DNA of 64,000 nucleotides from Fonsecaea monophora (GCF_001642475.1 NW_019174016.1:1-64000); one strand, 5' to 3'. Shown: positions 20,082 to 31,100, numbered from the stretch's first letter. Notes: generated by a model from the sequence alone, not told the origin. A program made the numbers and translations.

Positions 20082-22143
20082 ATGGGTTCTCTAGGCTCCT
20101 TCCAGCAGACCAAGTCGCTGGCCGACGTGAAAAACAAGAAACTACTACACTACAAGGGCTTCATTGACGGACAATGGGCCGATGCCGCCTCTGGGAAAAC
20201 ATTCGATTTGATCGATCCAGGCACAGGTAAAAGCACTACTTACCTCGACAGCCTCCGTTTCCTTTTTATTACACGCGATAGCAGAACATGGCAGACCTAA
20301 CAGCTTGTGTGATTTCAAGGCGAGAAACTGGCCACATTCCCTGAAATGGGCGCGGCGGATGTCGCTCGAGCGATCGACAGCGCCTCCAAAACCTTTGTCA
20401 CCTGGAAAAACACGTCGGGCCGCGACCGCGCGCGCATGCTGAGAAAGTGGAATGACCTGTGTCTGGAAAACACCGAGGACTTTGCCTTGATCATCACTCT
20501 GGAGACGGGCAAGCCGCTCTACGAGGCGAGGGCCGAAGTCATTTACGCGTGCAGCTTTCTCGAGTGGTTTGCTGGCGAGGCTGAGAGGTGCGATATGGAT
20601 CCCCATGGAGCATGTGTCGCATCAATAACCCATAACGCGGGTTGTGCTGACAGTTTGGGATCACCATTAGGACGCACGGTGAAAACATCCTTACCGCCAA
20701 CCGGAAACAGCGACTCGTCACGATGAAGCAGCCCATTGGAGTGGTCGGTTGTCTGATGCCGTGGAACTACCCCATGGCCATGATTACCCGCAAAGCCAGC
20801 GCGGCCATCGCTGCCGGATGCACCACCATCTGGAAACCTGCAGGCGAGACACCTCTCTCCGCTGGCGCCATGGCCGTCCTTGCCATGGAGGCCGGCATCC
20901 CAGCCGGAGTGATCCAGATCATCACCAGCTTGACCACCGTCGCGGAGGTGGGCAAGGAGATTTGCACAAACAAGCTGGTGAAGAAGGTCAGCTTTACGGG
21001 CAGCACGAGAGTGGGGAGGTTGTTGATGGAGCAGTGCGCGCCGACGGTAAAGAAGCTGAGCTTGGAGCTTGGGGGCAACAGTCCCTTTATTGTCTTTGAC
21101 GATGCAGATGTCGATGTTGCCGTCGAGGCTGCCGTTATGGGTCAGCAGCACCAGCACCTTGGCCCGTCATTTTCTGTTCAGGAACGCTAATTTTACGGGA
21201 TAGCCAAGTTCAGAAACACCGGCCAGACGTGCGTCGCCGCCAATCGAATCTTTGTGCAAGACGGCATCTATGACAGGTTTGCCAAAGCCTTGTCCAACAC
21301 GATTTCAACTTTCAAGATCGGCCCGGGCACCCAGGTACCACAGCCTTGCCATGGTCTCGAAGATGAAACAAGGTATACTGATGAGGATTGCAGGATGGTG
21401 TCTTTGTCGGACCCTTGACTCACGAGAACGTACTGTCAAAAGTGCTGACTCACATCGAAGGTCTGATCTCATGACACAAACACATGGTGACCATCAGAAT
21501 GATGCTGATCTTGATTTTGCAGAGGCCAAAAACAACGGAGGCAAGATCATCTTGGGCGGGAACCGAGTGGAGGGAACAAAGGGATACTATGTCCAGCCTA
21601 CTATTATAGCAGGTCAGTTATCTCGTTGACTCTGGAGGGAGCCTCCCTAGCCTCACTCTCTTCCGGTCCCTGGCAAGATACTAACCAGACCGCCACTGCG
21701 AACAGATATGCCCCGCGGCACCATCACCGAGCGGGACGAAGTCTTCGGCCCCGTCATCCCCCTATACCGCTTCCACACCGAGGAGGAAGTCATCGAACTG
21801 GCCAACAACGTCGACGTCGGGCTCGGCGCCTTTGTCATGACGTCCAGCATGCCCCGACAATGGCGCGTGACTGAAGCTCTCGAGGCAAGTTGTTTCTTCC
21901 CCTGCCTCTACTAAGACGACTTCATTCTTTCCCCTTGTTGGATACTCTGCTGACAGCATATGACCTTTTGTCACTGTGTGTGTACAGGTCGGTGTCGTCG
22001 GTGTAAACATTGGTCTCCTCTCAGCCGCAGAAAACCCCTTTGGAGGCGTGAAGCAGTCCGGTTTCGGTAGGGAGGGTGGACGTCAAGGGATTGACGAGTA
22101 CCTCGTTCTCAAGAGCATGTTTTTAAATGTTGCGAGTGGTTGA
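20082..22143 (+). CDS. NAD(P)-dependent aldehyde dehydrogenase, succinate-semialdehyde type
   Basis: Oxidises an aldehyde or semialdehyde to the acid. Eight exons: 20082-20226, 20320-20587, 20671-21140, 21204-21334, 21394-21460, 21523-21612, 21706-21884 and 21988-22143, summing to 1506 nt (501 aa), a normal ALDH length. Motifs: the oxyanion-hole asparagine in MPWNYPMAM, FTGSTRVG for the cofactor fold, general base Glu in LELGGNSPF, catalytic Cys in TGQTCVAANR, and the C-terminal ENPFGGVKQSGFGREGG that marks the SSADH (GabD) branch. The last intron (21885-21987) begins with GC, not GT: a GC-AG intron with a strong AG/GCAAGT donor. The gene is divergent from the AtuA-like gene. A semialdehyde or short aldehyde from that pathway is the likely substrate (inference). 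Confidence 0.92.
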
Positions 22144-22536
22144 AGTCGAGTCTCAGGAGAGGGATTGGAGAGCCTGGAGCAGGCGATATACCTACATACC
22201 TACCTAGGTACCGAAATATCTGTCACAAGTTCCTGTAGATATCTCTGGCAGAGCACAATACAAGAGGTGTTTGAGAATTGTATACCTTGTTGGTTGGCGT
22301 TATCGTTTCTCTACGGGGTAATGTAGGTAATGTAGGATGCTTCTCGATACCAAGGGAAATGCTAGGGTACCGAGTGCCCATGAGAAGAGAAATGATCTGT
22401 GCAACTGAGCATATATCTCTTCGCCATACACACTTTCTGACTACAGTGACTTTACTTCTGAAGGTTGAACCCAAAAGGCAGCACATGGCAATATCAAACA
22501 TAATCTTTCAATTTTACGTCTCTATATTCTCTCTAC
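22144..22536. other. Intergenic, convergent 3' regions
   Basis: This 393-bp gap lies between the converging ALDH and lyase genes. It contains a short CCTACATACCTACCTAGGTACC stretch near 22190, partly palindromic around CCTAGG. No gene is seen. Confidence 0.5.
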
Positions 22537-23481
22537 TCAGAAACCCCCTTTCAAAGTAGCCCCCCCAGCGGCGGCATCAAACTCTGCGGCCTCGTTGATC
22601 CCGACGACCCTAAAGATATCGTAGATACCCCCGGCCTTATCCTCCCTCTCGGTGACAAAGCCCGTGTCTCGCAGCTCGGTCATGGCGCGGCGGGTCGAGT
22701 TGTACACCTCGGTCAGCGACAGGATGGACCAGATGACGATCTTGAAGCCGATCTCTTTGGCCTCGGCGGCGGTGATGGCCGGGGTGACGCCGCCGTGGAC
22801 GATGTTGAGCAGGCACGGGATCGGGTGGAGAGCCTTGACGGCGGCGCGGGCCTGTTCTTTCGAGACGAGACCCTCGAAGAAGGCGACGTCGGCGCCGGCC
22901 TCGTGCGCGGCCTTGAGGCGGCGGATCGCCTCATCAAAGCCCAAAGACTGCAGCGAGTCGGTGCGCGCGATGATGACCAGGTCGCGGCCCGAGGCTTCGC
23001 GGGCCATGCTCGCGGCGCGGATGCGCGTCAGGTACGTCTCCAGGGACACCAGCTCCTTGTTGCGCAGGTGGCCGCAGCGCTTGATGAAAGCCTGGTCCTC
23101 GATGTGCAGCGCGGCCACGTTGCCCTCGATGTACGTCTTGGCCGTGCGGGCCGCCGACAGCGACGAGCCGAAGCCCGTGTCCGCGTCGGCGATGACGGGC
23201 ACCCTCCAGTCCAACCCGGCGATCATGCTGGCATTGGCCGCCATCTCGACCATGTTGATAATGCCCAAGTCCGGCGAGCCCGTGCGGGACGCCGCCGTGC
23301 CCGCCCCCGTCATGTACAGCGCGTCGAAGCCAATGTCCAGGGCGATGCGGGCAGTGTAGCCGTCGAAGACGCCGGGGCAGATGACGATCTTGTCCGGGTC
23401 GTTGATCATTTCGCGGAGGATGGTGGCGGCCTGTCGAAATGGCTTTTTGCCGTCGCCACTCTGCCTTGTCGTCCAGGCCAT
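22537..23481 (-). CDS. Isocitrate lyase / PEP mutase family C-C lyase
   Basis: Single exon, 314 aa. TIM-barrel enzyme of the ICL/PEPM family. The magnesium-binding DADTGFG is at residues 99-105 (D99, D101). The catalytic-loop motif KRCGH at 134-138 supplies C136. A cysteine here is typical of lyases such as 2-methylisocitrate lyase, 2,3-dimethylmalate lyase and oxaloacetate hydrolase, whereas phosphonomutases lack it, so I favour C-C bond cleavage of an alpha-hydroxy di- or tri-acid. It is about 300 aa, like bacterial PrpB, and shorter than the mitochondrial Mcl1 and Icl1 of fungi. No targeting peptide is evident. It is convergent with the ALDH, and the two may work in sequence (inference). 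Confidence 0.88.
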   Translation of the reverse strand: MAWTTRQSGDGKKPFRQAATILREMINDPDKIVICPGVFDGYTARIALDIGFDALYMTGAGTAASRTGSPDLGIINMVEMAANASMIAGLDWRVPVIADADTGFGSSLSAARTAKTYIEGNVAALHIEDQAFIKRCGHLRNKELVSLETYLTRIRAASMAREASGRDLVIIARTDSLQSLGFDEAIRRLKAAHEAGADVAFFEGLVSKEQARAAVKALHPIPCLLNIVHGGVTPAITAAEAKEIGFKIVIWSILSLTEVYNSTRRAMTELRDTGFVTEREDKAGGIYDIFRVVGINEAAEFDAAAGGATLKGGF

Positions 23482-24486
23482 GGTTGGCGTCGAGCGTGTG
23501 AATAGGTTTTACAGAGAAGAGAAGGTATACGGGAATGTCCAGACCAGCCAGTCCTCAGAGGCTCAGAAGCATTCAATTCTCGTTCCAAAGACTTGTATCA
23601 CGAGCGTTCAGCACGACACACGACACGACGCGATCGATACACGCGATACGAGTTCCCTCCAGTTCTCTATCTACAATAAAGAGTAATCGACCAGGTGACC
23701 CTGTGCGCGACTGATTTTATGCAACCTGTACCCAAATACTCGGTTCTCCATCTCCTCCTCTTAACTCTGTATTTTTGTACAACGAACCGTGATTCGCAAA
23801 TGCAAACGCAAACCGCAAACCGTAAACGCCAGAATAAGCGACTTTGTAAACAACACTCACTCCGTTCTCACTCTCCCCTCATCCCCACTGAGTGGGAAAA
23901 GGAGGAGTCGAGTGGGGGAGAGAAGACGACGGGCACAACGGCCAATACCGTGGCTTGCAGATCCTAGATCCCGGCATAAGCGAGGCGCGAAGCTAGGATG
24001 CGCTTGAAAGAAAAACCCCCCCTCCGATACTGGCGCAGATCGACAGAGGAGCGATCGGATGGTGCGAAGACGGATGGACCCTTGCGATTTCGGGGGTTGG
24101 GGCTTCTTGGGGCCGCTATTTAGAGGGCCGATCGGAGGTTGAAAGCCAAGTGGCACCTTGGGGACGATGGAATATGCTGGGTATGGGATGTTGTGTCGTT
24201 CATTTGCTCATCATGTTTGTGGTGGATGGATTTGGGTGCGGACCAGGTAGCAAACAACCTGGACAGTTTGAGAGATGAATGAATCGTTCTAATCTACCTC
24301 TGCCTCTGCCCTGCTTCTGAAAGGGGGGAAAAGGGACGTTTTATGTCTTCAAAGCTTCGTTGCTATTTTGGTATTTGAGAGGCTCTGCTCTGCTAACCAG
24401 GATCCTTCCTTCGATTCGGTATCAATACAGTTCACCTCTCGCCCTGTGGCCATGACTAGAGAACAGAGCTTCAAGTCCTGCCCCAT
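23482..24486. other. Intergenic region upstream of the lyase gene
   Basis: About 1 kb with the lyase promoter on the left. A repeated CGACACACGACACGACG-type stretch lies at 23610-23630 and a C-run at 24017-24023. No gene can be supported; the ORFs are short and lack family features. Confidence 0.4.
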
Positions 24487-24849
24487 TCACGCCTTTGGAC
24501 TATCCTCCGTCTTCTTCTTCGAGGCCTGAAGAGCAAGTTCGGCAATCAACCGCCCTGCCTGGTCCCCCGTCATATTGTTCTGGAACCCGATCTGTCGCAA
24601 ACTGCCCCCGTTCACCAATCGTTCCGCCATCGCTCTAGCCAGCTTTGTACGAGCCTCGATGACTTTGTCGTCCTGTACGCCTTTGCCTTTCCCTTTGTCA
24701 AACTTGAATTTGCCCAGGTCGAACGAGTTTGCGGCCTGTGTGAGCACGCACGGTAAGAAATTAGCAATCCGCGGGCACAACGAAACGCTCTGTGGCTTTG
24801 TCAGGGCAGTTACCTTTTCAGCGGGTTGGGAAGCTTTGTTGGCATCCAT
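24487..24849 (-). CDS. Small conserved-looking hypothetical protein (94 aa)
   Basis: Two exons, 24849-24814 and 24735-24487, sum to 285 nt (94 aa). The 78-nt intron has a GTAACT donor and CACACAG acceptor and is in frame without stops, so an unspliced 120-aa reading also exists. The spliced form joins MDANKASQPAEK to AANSFDLGKFKFDKGKGKG. It is lysine-rich and hydrophilic, with a predicted helical middle (ARTKLARAMAERLVNG) and a closing helix rich in Ala and Leu. No membrane segment or signal is seen. I do not recognise the family. The positively charged, helical make-up would fit a small nucleic-acid or organellar protein, but that is a guess. Confidence 0.6.
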   Translation of the reverse strand: MDANKASQPAEKVTALTKPQSVSLCPRIANFLPCVLTQAANSFDLGKFKFDKGKGKGVQDDKVIEARTKLARAMAERLVNGGSLRQIGFQNNMTGDQAGRLIAELALQASKKKTEDSPKA

Positions 24850-25634
24850 GCTTCAGCTGAACGAGAGAGATGATTCTGAGTGACTGAAGGAAGGTATTTG
24901 AGTGATTTGGGTATGCGTATCTGCGTGTGTTTGCGTGTTTGTTTGTGTGAGAATTGTGTCTTGAATTAACCAGAGGAAAGAAACTAAGGTGAGAGAAATT
25001 TAAAGGAGCGTTTTCAAGGGAGAAATGGTCTGCTTTAATATGTGACCGCGACCTTCTTAACATGAACGTTCATTCACCGACGATTTGGATGTGATTGTCT
25101 ACTGCTCTCCATGGCTCTGTTCAGCCTTGGGAGCACTCCAGAGCACCCTACCCTCCATGGCTCTGTTCAGCCTTGGGAGCACCCCAGAGTACCCTGCTCT
25201 CCATGGCTCTGTTCAGCCTTGGGAGCACCCCAGAGCACCCTACCCTCCATGGCTCTGTTGAGCACCCAGAACGACTCCTTGGAAGTCCGTCAAAAGCTTC
25301 TCCAGTAACTAAGTACCTTGTCGATCGTGTCGTACATGCCACGGTCAAGCGTGCAAAACCCATCGAGGCAACGAAGTGGCTGTCCTTTGTCAACAATCCT
25401 CAACTACCACCGCTCACTGGATAAAGGATGAACTGCCTCGAGGCTGTGCAAGGCAGTCCATGCATGTCCACTGCCTCACGGCAGGTCTCCTCACTATTCG
25501 TCTCCGGTTCCATAAATATTCCTTGTCAAACATTCTCAACACTATACTTCCTCGCCACATAACAGCACAGATAATCAGCAATCAACTCGCCTACCTCCTG
25601 ATTAGAATCTCCCCAAGCTCGACATAAGTCACCA
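24850..25634. other. Intergenic region holding a minisatellite
   Basis: This 785-bp gap has outward-facing genes on each side, with a GTGTGTTTGCGTGTTTGTTTGTG low-complexity stretch near 24920-24950 and the 46-bp tandem repeat described separately. No gene is supported. Confidence 0.5.
25105..25258. repeat. 46-bp tandem repeat (minisatellite), about 3.3 copies
   Basis: The word ATGGCTCTGTT recurs at 25111, 25157, 25203 and 25249, exactly 46 bp apart. Each unit reads through CAGCCTTGGGAGCACYCCAGAG into the next CTCCATGG. Copies differ at only a few positions, so the array is young or homogenised. Because 46 is not a multiple of three, the open frame through it changes phase each copy and does not suggest coding. 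Confidence 0.9.
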
Positions 25635-26915
25635 ATGACAGACCAGAAGGATCCAACAGCGATATCGGCCAAGGACAGCAACAACCCAGCCATGACCGAT
25701 ACCACCACGGCCTCAGGACAAACAGATCCGTATGCGAGCACGGTATCCTCGCCAGCGACGTCAGACGTGCCAGGAGGGACGGTGGGTACTCTGAGACGAT
25801 TCATCCGATCGTTGACGTCCAGGAAGTCATTCAACGTCGCATCGGACCCGTCTCTTGTGCCCGCGCCCCTCACCATTAGAAAGCAAGCCCGAAACATCTC
25901 GGCCCCTGCATCCCTCCCGAGCAGCGACAGTGCCACCGCCGAGGCCCATCAGAACGAGCGCCATGGTCATGGCCACACCAAGCCGGAACCTGGGACCAGC
26001 AGCAGCAGCAGCAGCAGCACTTCAGGCGGTATCTGTCACCACTTCCGCAACCGACCCCGCTCGCACCAGCACGCGATCCTCGCCGCCGTGACCAGAATGG
26101 TCGCCAACGGCGAGGCAGATGTGGCTGAGATTGCAGGGGTTCTGGATATGGAACCGAGCGAGCTGGTCCAGTACATGGCGGATTTTGAGGCGTTGGCTCG
26201 AGAGGCTCCGAGCGTGGTGGACGAAGAGATCACGGCGTTCTATTCGTCGATTCCTGCCACAGTGCTGAGCGAGAGCGAGGTGGACGAGCTCTGTGGCGGC
26301 ACGCATCTGAGATGTGTCGAAACGAACGAAGCTGGCGTTGTCGCCCTGACAGGGAAAGAGACAGAGACAGAGCTGGCCACGAACGAGAGGGACGACCTAT
26401 CGGACGACGGGAGCGAGAGCACCGTCCGCGTGAGGCGTTTGTCCTGGGTAAGTAGCGACGACGACGACGCCGACGATGACGGCGCCGAAGTATACTACGA
26501 CGCACAGGAATATCCCGACGAGAGCCCAAGTCCAAACCGCGTGCCGCCACCACTATACACTGTTCTATGGAGCAGTAGCGACCAAGACCACGCTGACAGA
26601 ACCATCCACTCCCACTACCTGACACCAAGCCGCCAGGTACTTGAACTTCAACGCCGTCGACTCCCCATTCCCAACACCACTGCCACCACTACCGCAATCG
26701 TCCTCTCCATCGTCCTACCCGTTCCAGACCCAGCAGCGCCTCCTCCAGCTTCCCCACCGCCACCGCAGAAATCGCTCCTCCAGAGAATCATATCCAAGGT
26801 CCCGAACATCGTGTGGATGGGTCTGGCCGTGCTGGTCGGGCGATTTCTGGGCGTTGCGCTGTCCGAGGCGACTTCGCCGCATCATGGATATGGGTACTTG
26901 CACTCGTATTACTAG
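25635..26915 (+). CDS. Serine-rich hypothetical protein with C-terminal membrane segment
   Basis: Single exon, 426 aa, unrecognised family. The N-terminal 140 residues are rich in Ser, Thr and Pro, with a polyserine run near residue 120 and an HGHGH cluster. A folded-looking helical region follows (HAILAAVTRMVANGEADVAEIAGVL, roughly residues 143-170), then acidic runs of Asp around 275-290 and a proline-rich stretch near 365. The C-terminus has one hydrophobic segment, NIVWMGLAVLVGRFLGVAL, followed by a short tail, so it could be tail-anchored. Composition resembles fast-evolving fungal lineage-specific proteins. The ATG 25635 is the first in frame. It is a real gene on length and codon pattern, but no function can be given. 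Confidence 0.65.
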   Translation: MTDQKDPTAISAKDSNNPAMTDTTTASGQTDPYASTVSSPATSDVPGGTVGTLRRFIRSLTSRKSFNVASDPSLVPAPLTIRKQARNISAPASLPSSDSATAEAHQNERHGHGHTKPEPGTSSSSSSSTSGGICHHFRNRPRSHQHAILAAVTRMVANGEADVAEIAGVLDMEPSELVQYMADFEALAREAPSVVDEEITAFYSSIPATVLSESEVDELCGGTHLRCVETNEAGVVALTGKETETELATNERDDLSDDGSESTVRVRRLSWVSSDDDDADDDGAEVYYDAQEYPDESPSPNRVPPPLYTVLWSSSDQDHADRTIHSHYLTPSRQVLELQRRRLPIPNTTATTTAIVLSIVLPVPDPAAPPPASPPPPQKSLLQRIISKVPNIVWMGLAVLVGRFLGVALSEATSPHHGYGYLHSYY

Positions 26916-27132
26916 CGAGACAGGGATGAGATAGCATGGCTAAGATGGGACAATGGATTAATGGATAATGGAAAAGTGAAGATCTTTGTTCGGACGAGGA
27001 GGTACGATAAAAGGAAAATGAAAAACCCACGAAGAAAAAAACGAAAGATGCCAAAAAACAAAAAAGAAACAAAAAGTAAAAAGCAAACAAAATACAAAGA
27101 AATACAAAGCATACAATCAGTCAATCAGTCAG

Positions 27133-27163
27133 TCTACTCTACTCTACTCTTACTCTACTCTAC
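27133..27163. repeat. TCTAC pentanucleotide microsatellite
   Basis: About six imperfect copies of TCTAC/CTCTA, broken once by an extra T near 27150. Confidence 0.8.
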
Positions 27164-27295
27164 TCGTAGCCGCAACATCGTATCTGTAAACTTTTCAGTC
27201 GATTGAGTACATCAAATACACACCAGGACAGATACATCCACACAACACACATACATATACCTAGGTACATACGCACATGAATTGAAGAACGAGGA

Positions 27296-27319
27296 ACACA
27301 CACACACACACACACACAC
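27296..27319. repeat. AC dinucleotide microsatellite, 12 units
   Basis: Uninterrupted AC repeat of 24 bp, a typical polymorphic marker locus. Confidence 0.9.
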
Positions 27320-28117
27320 GCGAGGTGAGTCTGAAGAAAAAAGGGACCAAGTCAGATCACGTGTATCCGCTGCCCACCGAGGCTCAGGCGAGGCTGGAAT
27401 GCGTCAGGGGCGCACCGTGCGTTCCACGCCTCTCAACCTCTACAAATCAGTGTCAAAAAGGTCATCCTTCACATCCGCAATAGTAGAAATACCGGCCTAC
27501 TGAGGTACGGACGTAGGCAGACAGCATGCAATGTGGATCTGCACTTATACTTCACGTCACTTCATGTCGCTTCACTCATTTTAACCTACGTTGCACTAAC
27601 ACGTCAACTCAGCGTACAGGGTATGTACTAATGTATGTACGCAGTACGTATCGGAGCCGGCCCTCAAAAGCATACATTAGACTTGCATATCACCAATCAC
27701 GGTCGTGGTCAAGAATAGTCTAGAGAAGTGGATAAAGCTGTGTCATTTTGCTTTCATGCTCACGCCCAAATCTGTGCGAATGTCGTTGATGTCATGTAGA
27801 GCACTGTTTGAATTCTCTGCATGCTGTCTGGTGTCAAATGCACTCAAGTTCCCTCCAAACCCAAATCGCGTCACTGATCAAGTGCTCCATGTATGTGGTG
27901 ATGATACACTTGCCAAGTCGGGATAGAAGACTGTACATGTCCCTCGTCCCATCAGTCTGTAACACGGAAACAGTGAAACTCTTCCCGAACTAGCCAATCA
28001 CGTGCCGTCTGATAAGGCTATTATCATCATAATACCACCCAAGTGTCATTGATATCTCAAGCCATCCGAGATACAATCGCTCTGATTAAGCACCGAGACC
28101 TTGACCTCGTCGTTAGG

Positions 28118-31100
28118 TCAGTACTCGTCCATCATTTGCTCAGTCTTCCTGATCACACCGCTGAATCGTCCTGTACCGCCTTCACTCTGTCCATCTTCGA
28201 CAGCGGCCCATCGCTCAAGGTTGTTGGGCCAGCCAAACGTCATCTGCCACGCCTCCTCGAGGACCCGCTTTTCGATCGGATGGATGCACTGAGTCAATGT
28301 TCCCAGCCAAGGGTATTGCTCGCCGCTTACCGAGGTCTCCTCAATCATGATCTCATCCGCGTCCGTGATATCCGAGTTTGCCCTCATCCGAAAGCCCTTT
28401 TCAGGATCAAATTCGAATAGTAGTGGCGGGACAAATCGTGCCTTGCGAACGTACAGAGCATCGTCCATGCTCGGCTCGGCGCGGACAACAGCCGCGTTTT
28501 GATTAAAGTCCGCCGCGTGTCTCTTTGGAACCGAGATCTTCACGTAGCCACAGCTGTTAAGAATGATTTGTTGGATGTGTCCACGGAATGTTGCCTGAGG
28601 CATCGGGTGAACTTTTCTGTCAACAAGGCCCGCGTCATACTTGTGTGCAAGCAGTGTCTTTCCCGGCGTAATGGCATCAAGGACTTGGACCCAGGAAGCA
28701 CCGGTGGGCAAAATCTCTTGAGCCCAGTCTTCTCGAGGATGAAGACAGTGAAGACGACCCATCATATTCCACGTGGCGCGGTGATATCACCATCATGATG
28801 CGCGGTCATGCTGACCGAATCGAGGCTCAAGCAATGGAGGCTTGTGTCTCGGCTGTCCTTCATGAATCCCCGAAGCATCGATGGTGTGAACCAACAGTTT
28901 TGAAATTTGAGCTCTCGCACGTGGTCGAATTTTGTAATCAGGACGCCTTGCTTTTTACTAGCATTGTCAAACAGCCAATCTCCGGGATTGTCGACAATCG
29001 GCGCAGGCAAGACGTGCTTATTACGGGCAAACATGCCAACAGCATGTTCTCCACCCCCGGTGTAACCAATAGTCAGGCTGTGTAGACTCTCCATCTTGAC
29101 AATGTATCTCCTCAGGAATTCGGTGAACTTCTCGGCAGCTTTAGATGGCAAGATCGCCATGTGCCTTGCAAATAGTCGATCCCCCGTCACGTGCTCCTGG
29201 CGCCAGTCGGGGCTGATAAGGACCTCCAACGTCGTTAGTCCAGGCAAGCTCTTCCAGAACTCTTCCAGTTCTAATGATGGAAGGAGTCCAGACGACAGTT
29301 TGCTGATCCGCAGGGTATGTATCGACTTGAAGTTCTGCTTTTGTGTGATAATCGCCGTCGTATAGGCTGACAGGAAAGCACGCTGCGCCCATACAGTCTC
29401 CATTAACCATTGCGCTTGCGGCTCCGTCAGCATGCCTGGCAGAAGTGGAGATGCACCCGGGTTAGCCATTTTGCTTTGGATAAACGTACAGTGACCACCA
29501 TGCTCAGCAGCAAGATTGTGGCCACTGAAAATTAATGGCCACTGAGGTAGTTTTCTTCCTCCTTTCCGCGCATGTGCCAACAGTTGCCGCTGAATCGCAA
29601 CCTGAAGGGCCCGCGAAAAATTGGGGATATCGCCATTTGCATCCATCAGGGCTTCCACTCCAGGAACTGGGCTTCCTCCTACATGGCATTCGGGGTCGTA
29701 ATCGAATTGCTCGTCCTGACGTCGGAAACTCTCAATGTCTCGGATTTTGAGTCCTTCCAAGAAGCGAATTTCTCTAGCAGCGATCTCTGGGGGAGGCTGT
29801 TTCGCCATGAGTGCCTTGATGGTTCCATTGATAGTACTCTGTTGAGCCCATCTAAAATATTCATTACGAGCAAATGTAACCCAAACGTCTTCGGTCGGGA
29901 ACGTCTTCCCAAAAACTTTGGACCCCTTCGTCGTTCGTCGGTCGAAAAGGGCCATATCGGAGATGTCAGGACCTTCAAGCCAGCCGTGGCCGCTGTCGAT
30001 ACATAATCCAAGTTCTGAGGCCTTAGTTATGTGGCTAAGCGCTTCTTTGAGCAATGGGCGGTTATGGTCGACCAGGTCCTCAATTGCCTGCAGTTCTGGA
30101 AAGCGTGGATACTGTTCAGTAGGCCATGTGAACTTGCCGAACCATGCGACTTGTTCCTTTTCAATGGTTTTCGTCTTAGCACGTGACAAGCCTTGCAGAT
30201 CGTACTCGAATGACACGCCAAATTTGTTCATATTCACGCCATACTTCTTGAACATCGAGTCAGATGGGAGGAGCCCCAATCTGCTATTCCAGTCGCTGCT
30301 GCCTGCGTCGAAGAAGTGTCTATCAAAGTTGACCACAACATTCCTGAACTGAATTGGAGCTATGACTCGTGCGAGAGACTTGCTGACCAGTCGGAGATTT
30401 CTCACATCTTGCGTGGAGAGATAGCTGGTAACTTCTGTCCACAGATCGGCATCAATCTTTTGTAGGACGCTGGATTCTGGCTTGAGGGATTTGACGGCTT
30501 TAAACGAGCGTGCTCTAGTCGAACTTGTTGATATCGGAGACAGGCTAGGAGGTATCGAGGGTTTCCAGAGGCGGGGATATTGTTTTTCGGGGACTGGATC
30601 AGGAACGTCCTCCAGACTCTCGGCCGGGTGAAGGATATCGTCAATGGTGAACGCAAGCCGTGATCCCCTCCTGGCAGCCATAGCCGCGTAAAGAGGAGTC
30701 CTTTCGGCATGGCTTAAACGCGTTCGTTCTTGTGGTTCAGCCGGACTGTTCCCGACCCAATCGTTTCCAGCCGAACTGTTTCGCTTCGCATGCTTCACCT
30801 GGTGCATAAACTGCTTCTTTTCGCTTGGTGGTATGGTTTCGGGAATAAGGCTCGAATATTTGAAAGAAACGAGTGGTGAAGATTGGTCCTCCGACCCAGA
30901 TTGTACGACGTCGTTAGTCGGAGGGGGCCCCTTCAATGAAGCCTGGCGGTCCCGGACACAATGAACAGAATTGTGAGATGATGCTTGAAGAACCTTGTTG
31001 CCCGTGGGCTCTTGCGCACGCGAAGAGGGAAGACAGTCTACGGACAAGGTAGGTTCGTTCTCGGACTGGGAAATTGAATGAGACGCTGGAGTTCCCTCGT

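Larger units (their letters stand above)
26916..28117. other. Low-complexity intergenic region
   Basis: This 1.2-kb stretch contains an A-rich purine tract at about 27008-27110, a TCTAC pentanucleotide run at 27133-27163 and an AC dinucleotide run at 27296-27319. The ORFs here encode only Lys/Asn- or Phe-rich junk or short non-ATG frames. No gene is supported. Confidence 0.6.

Noticed and set aside
25095..25424. ORF across the 46-bp repeat
   Set aside because: Starts at TTG, the repeat unit is not a multiple of three, and the repeat, not coding selection, explains the open frame.
26912..27206. Phe/Ser- or Lys-rich ORFs on both strands
   Set aside because: Products of the A-rich tract; no protein character.
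27705..27993. ORFs of 61-73 aa in the low-complexity gap
   Set aside because: Longest starts at a non-ATG codon; no domain, no splice signals.
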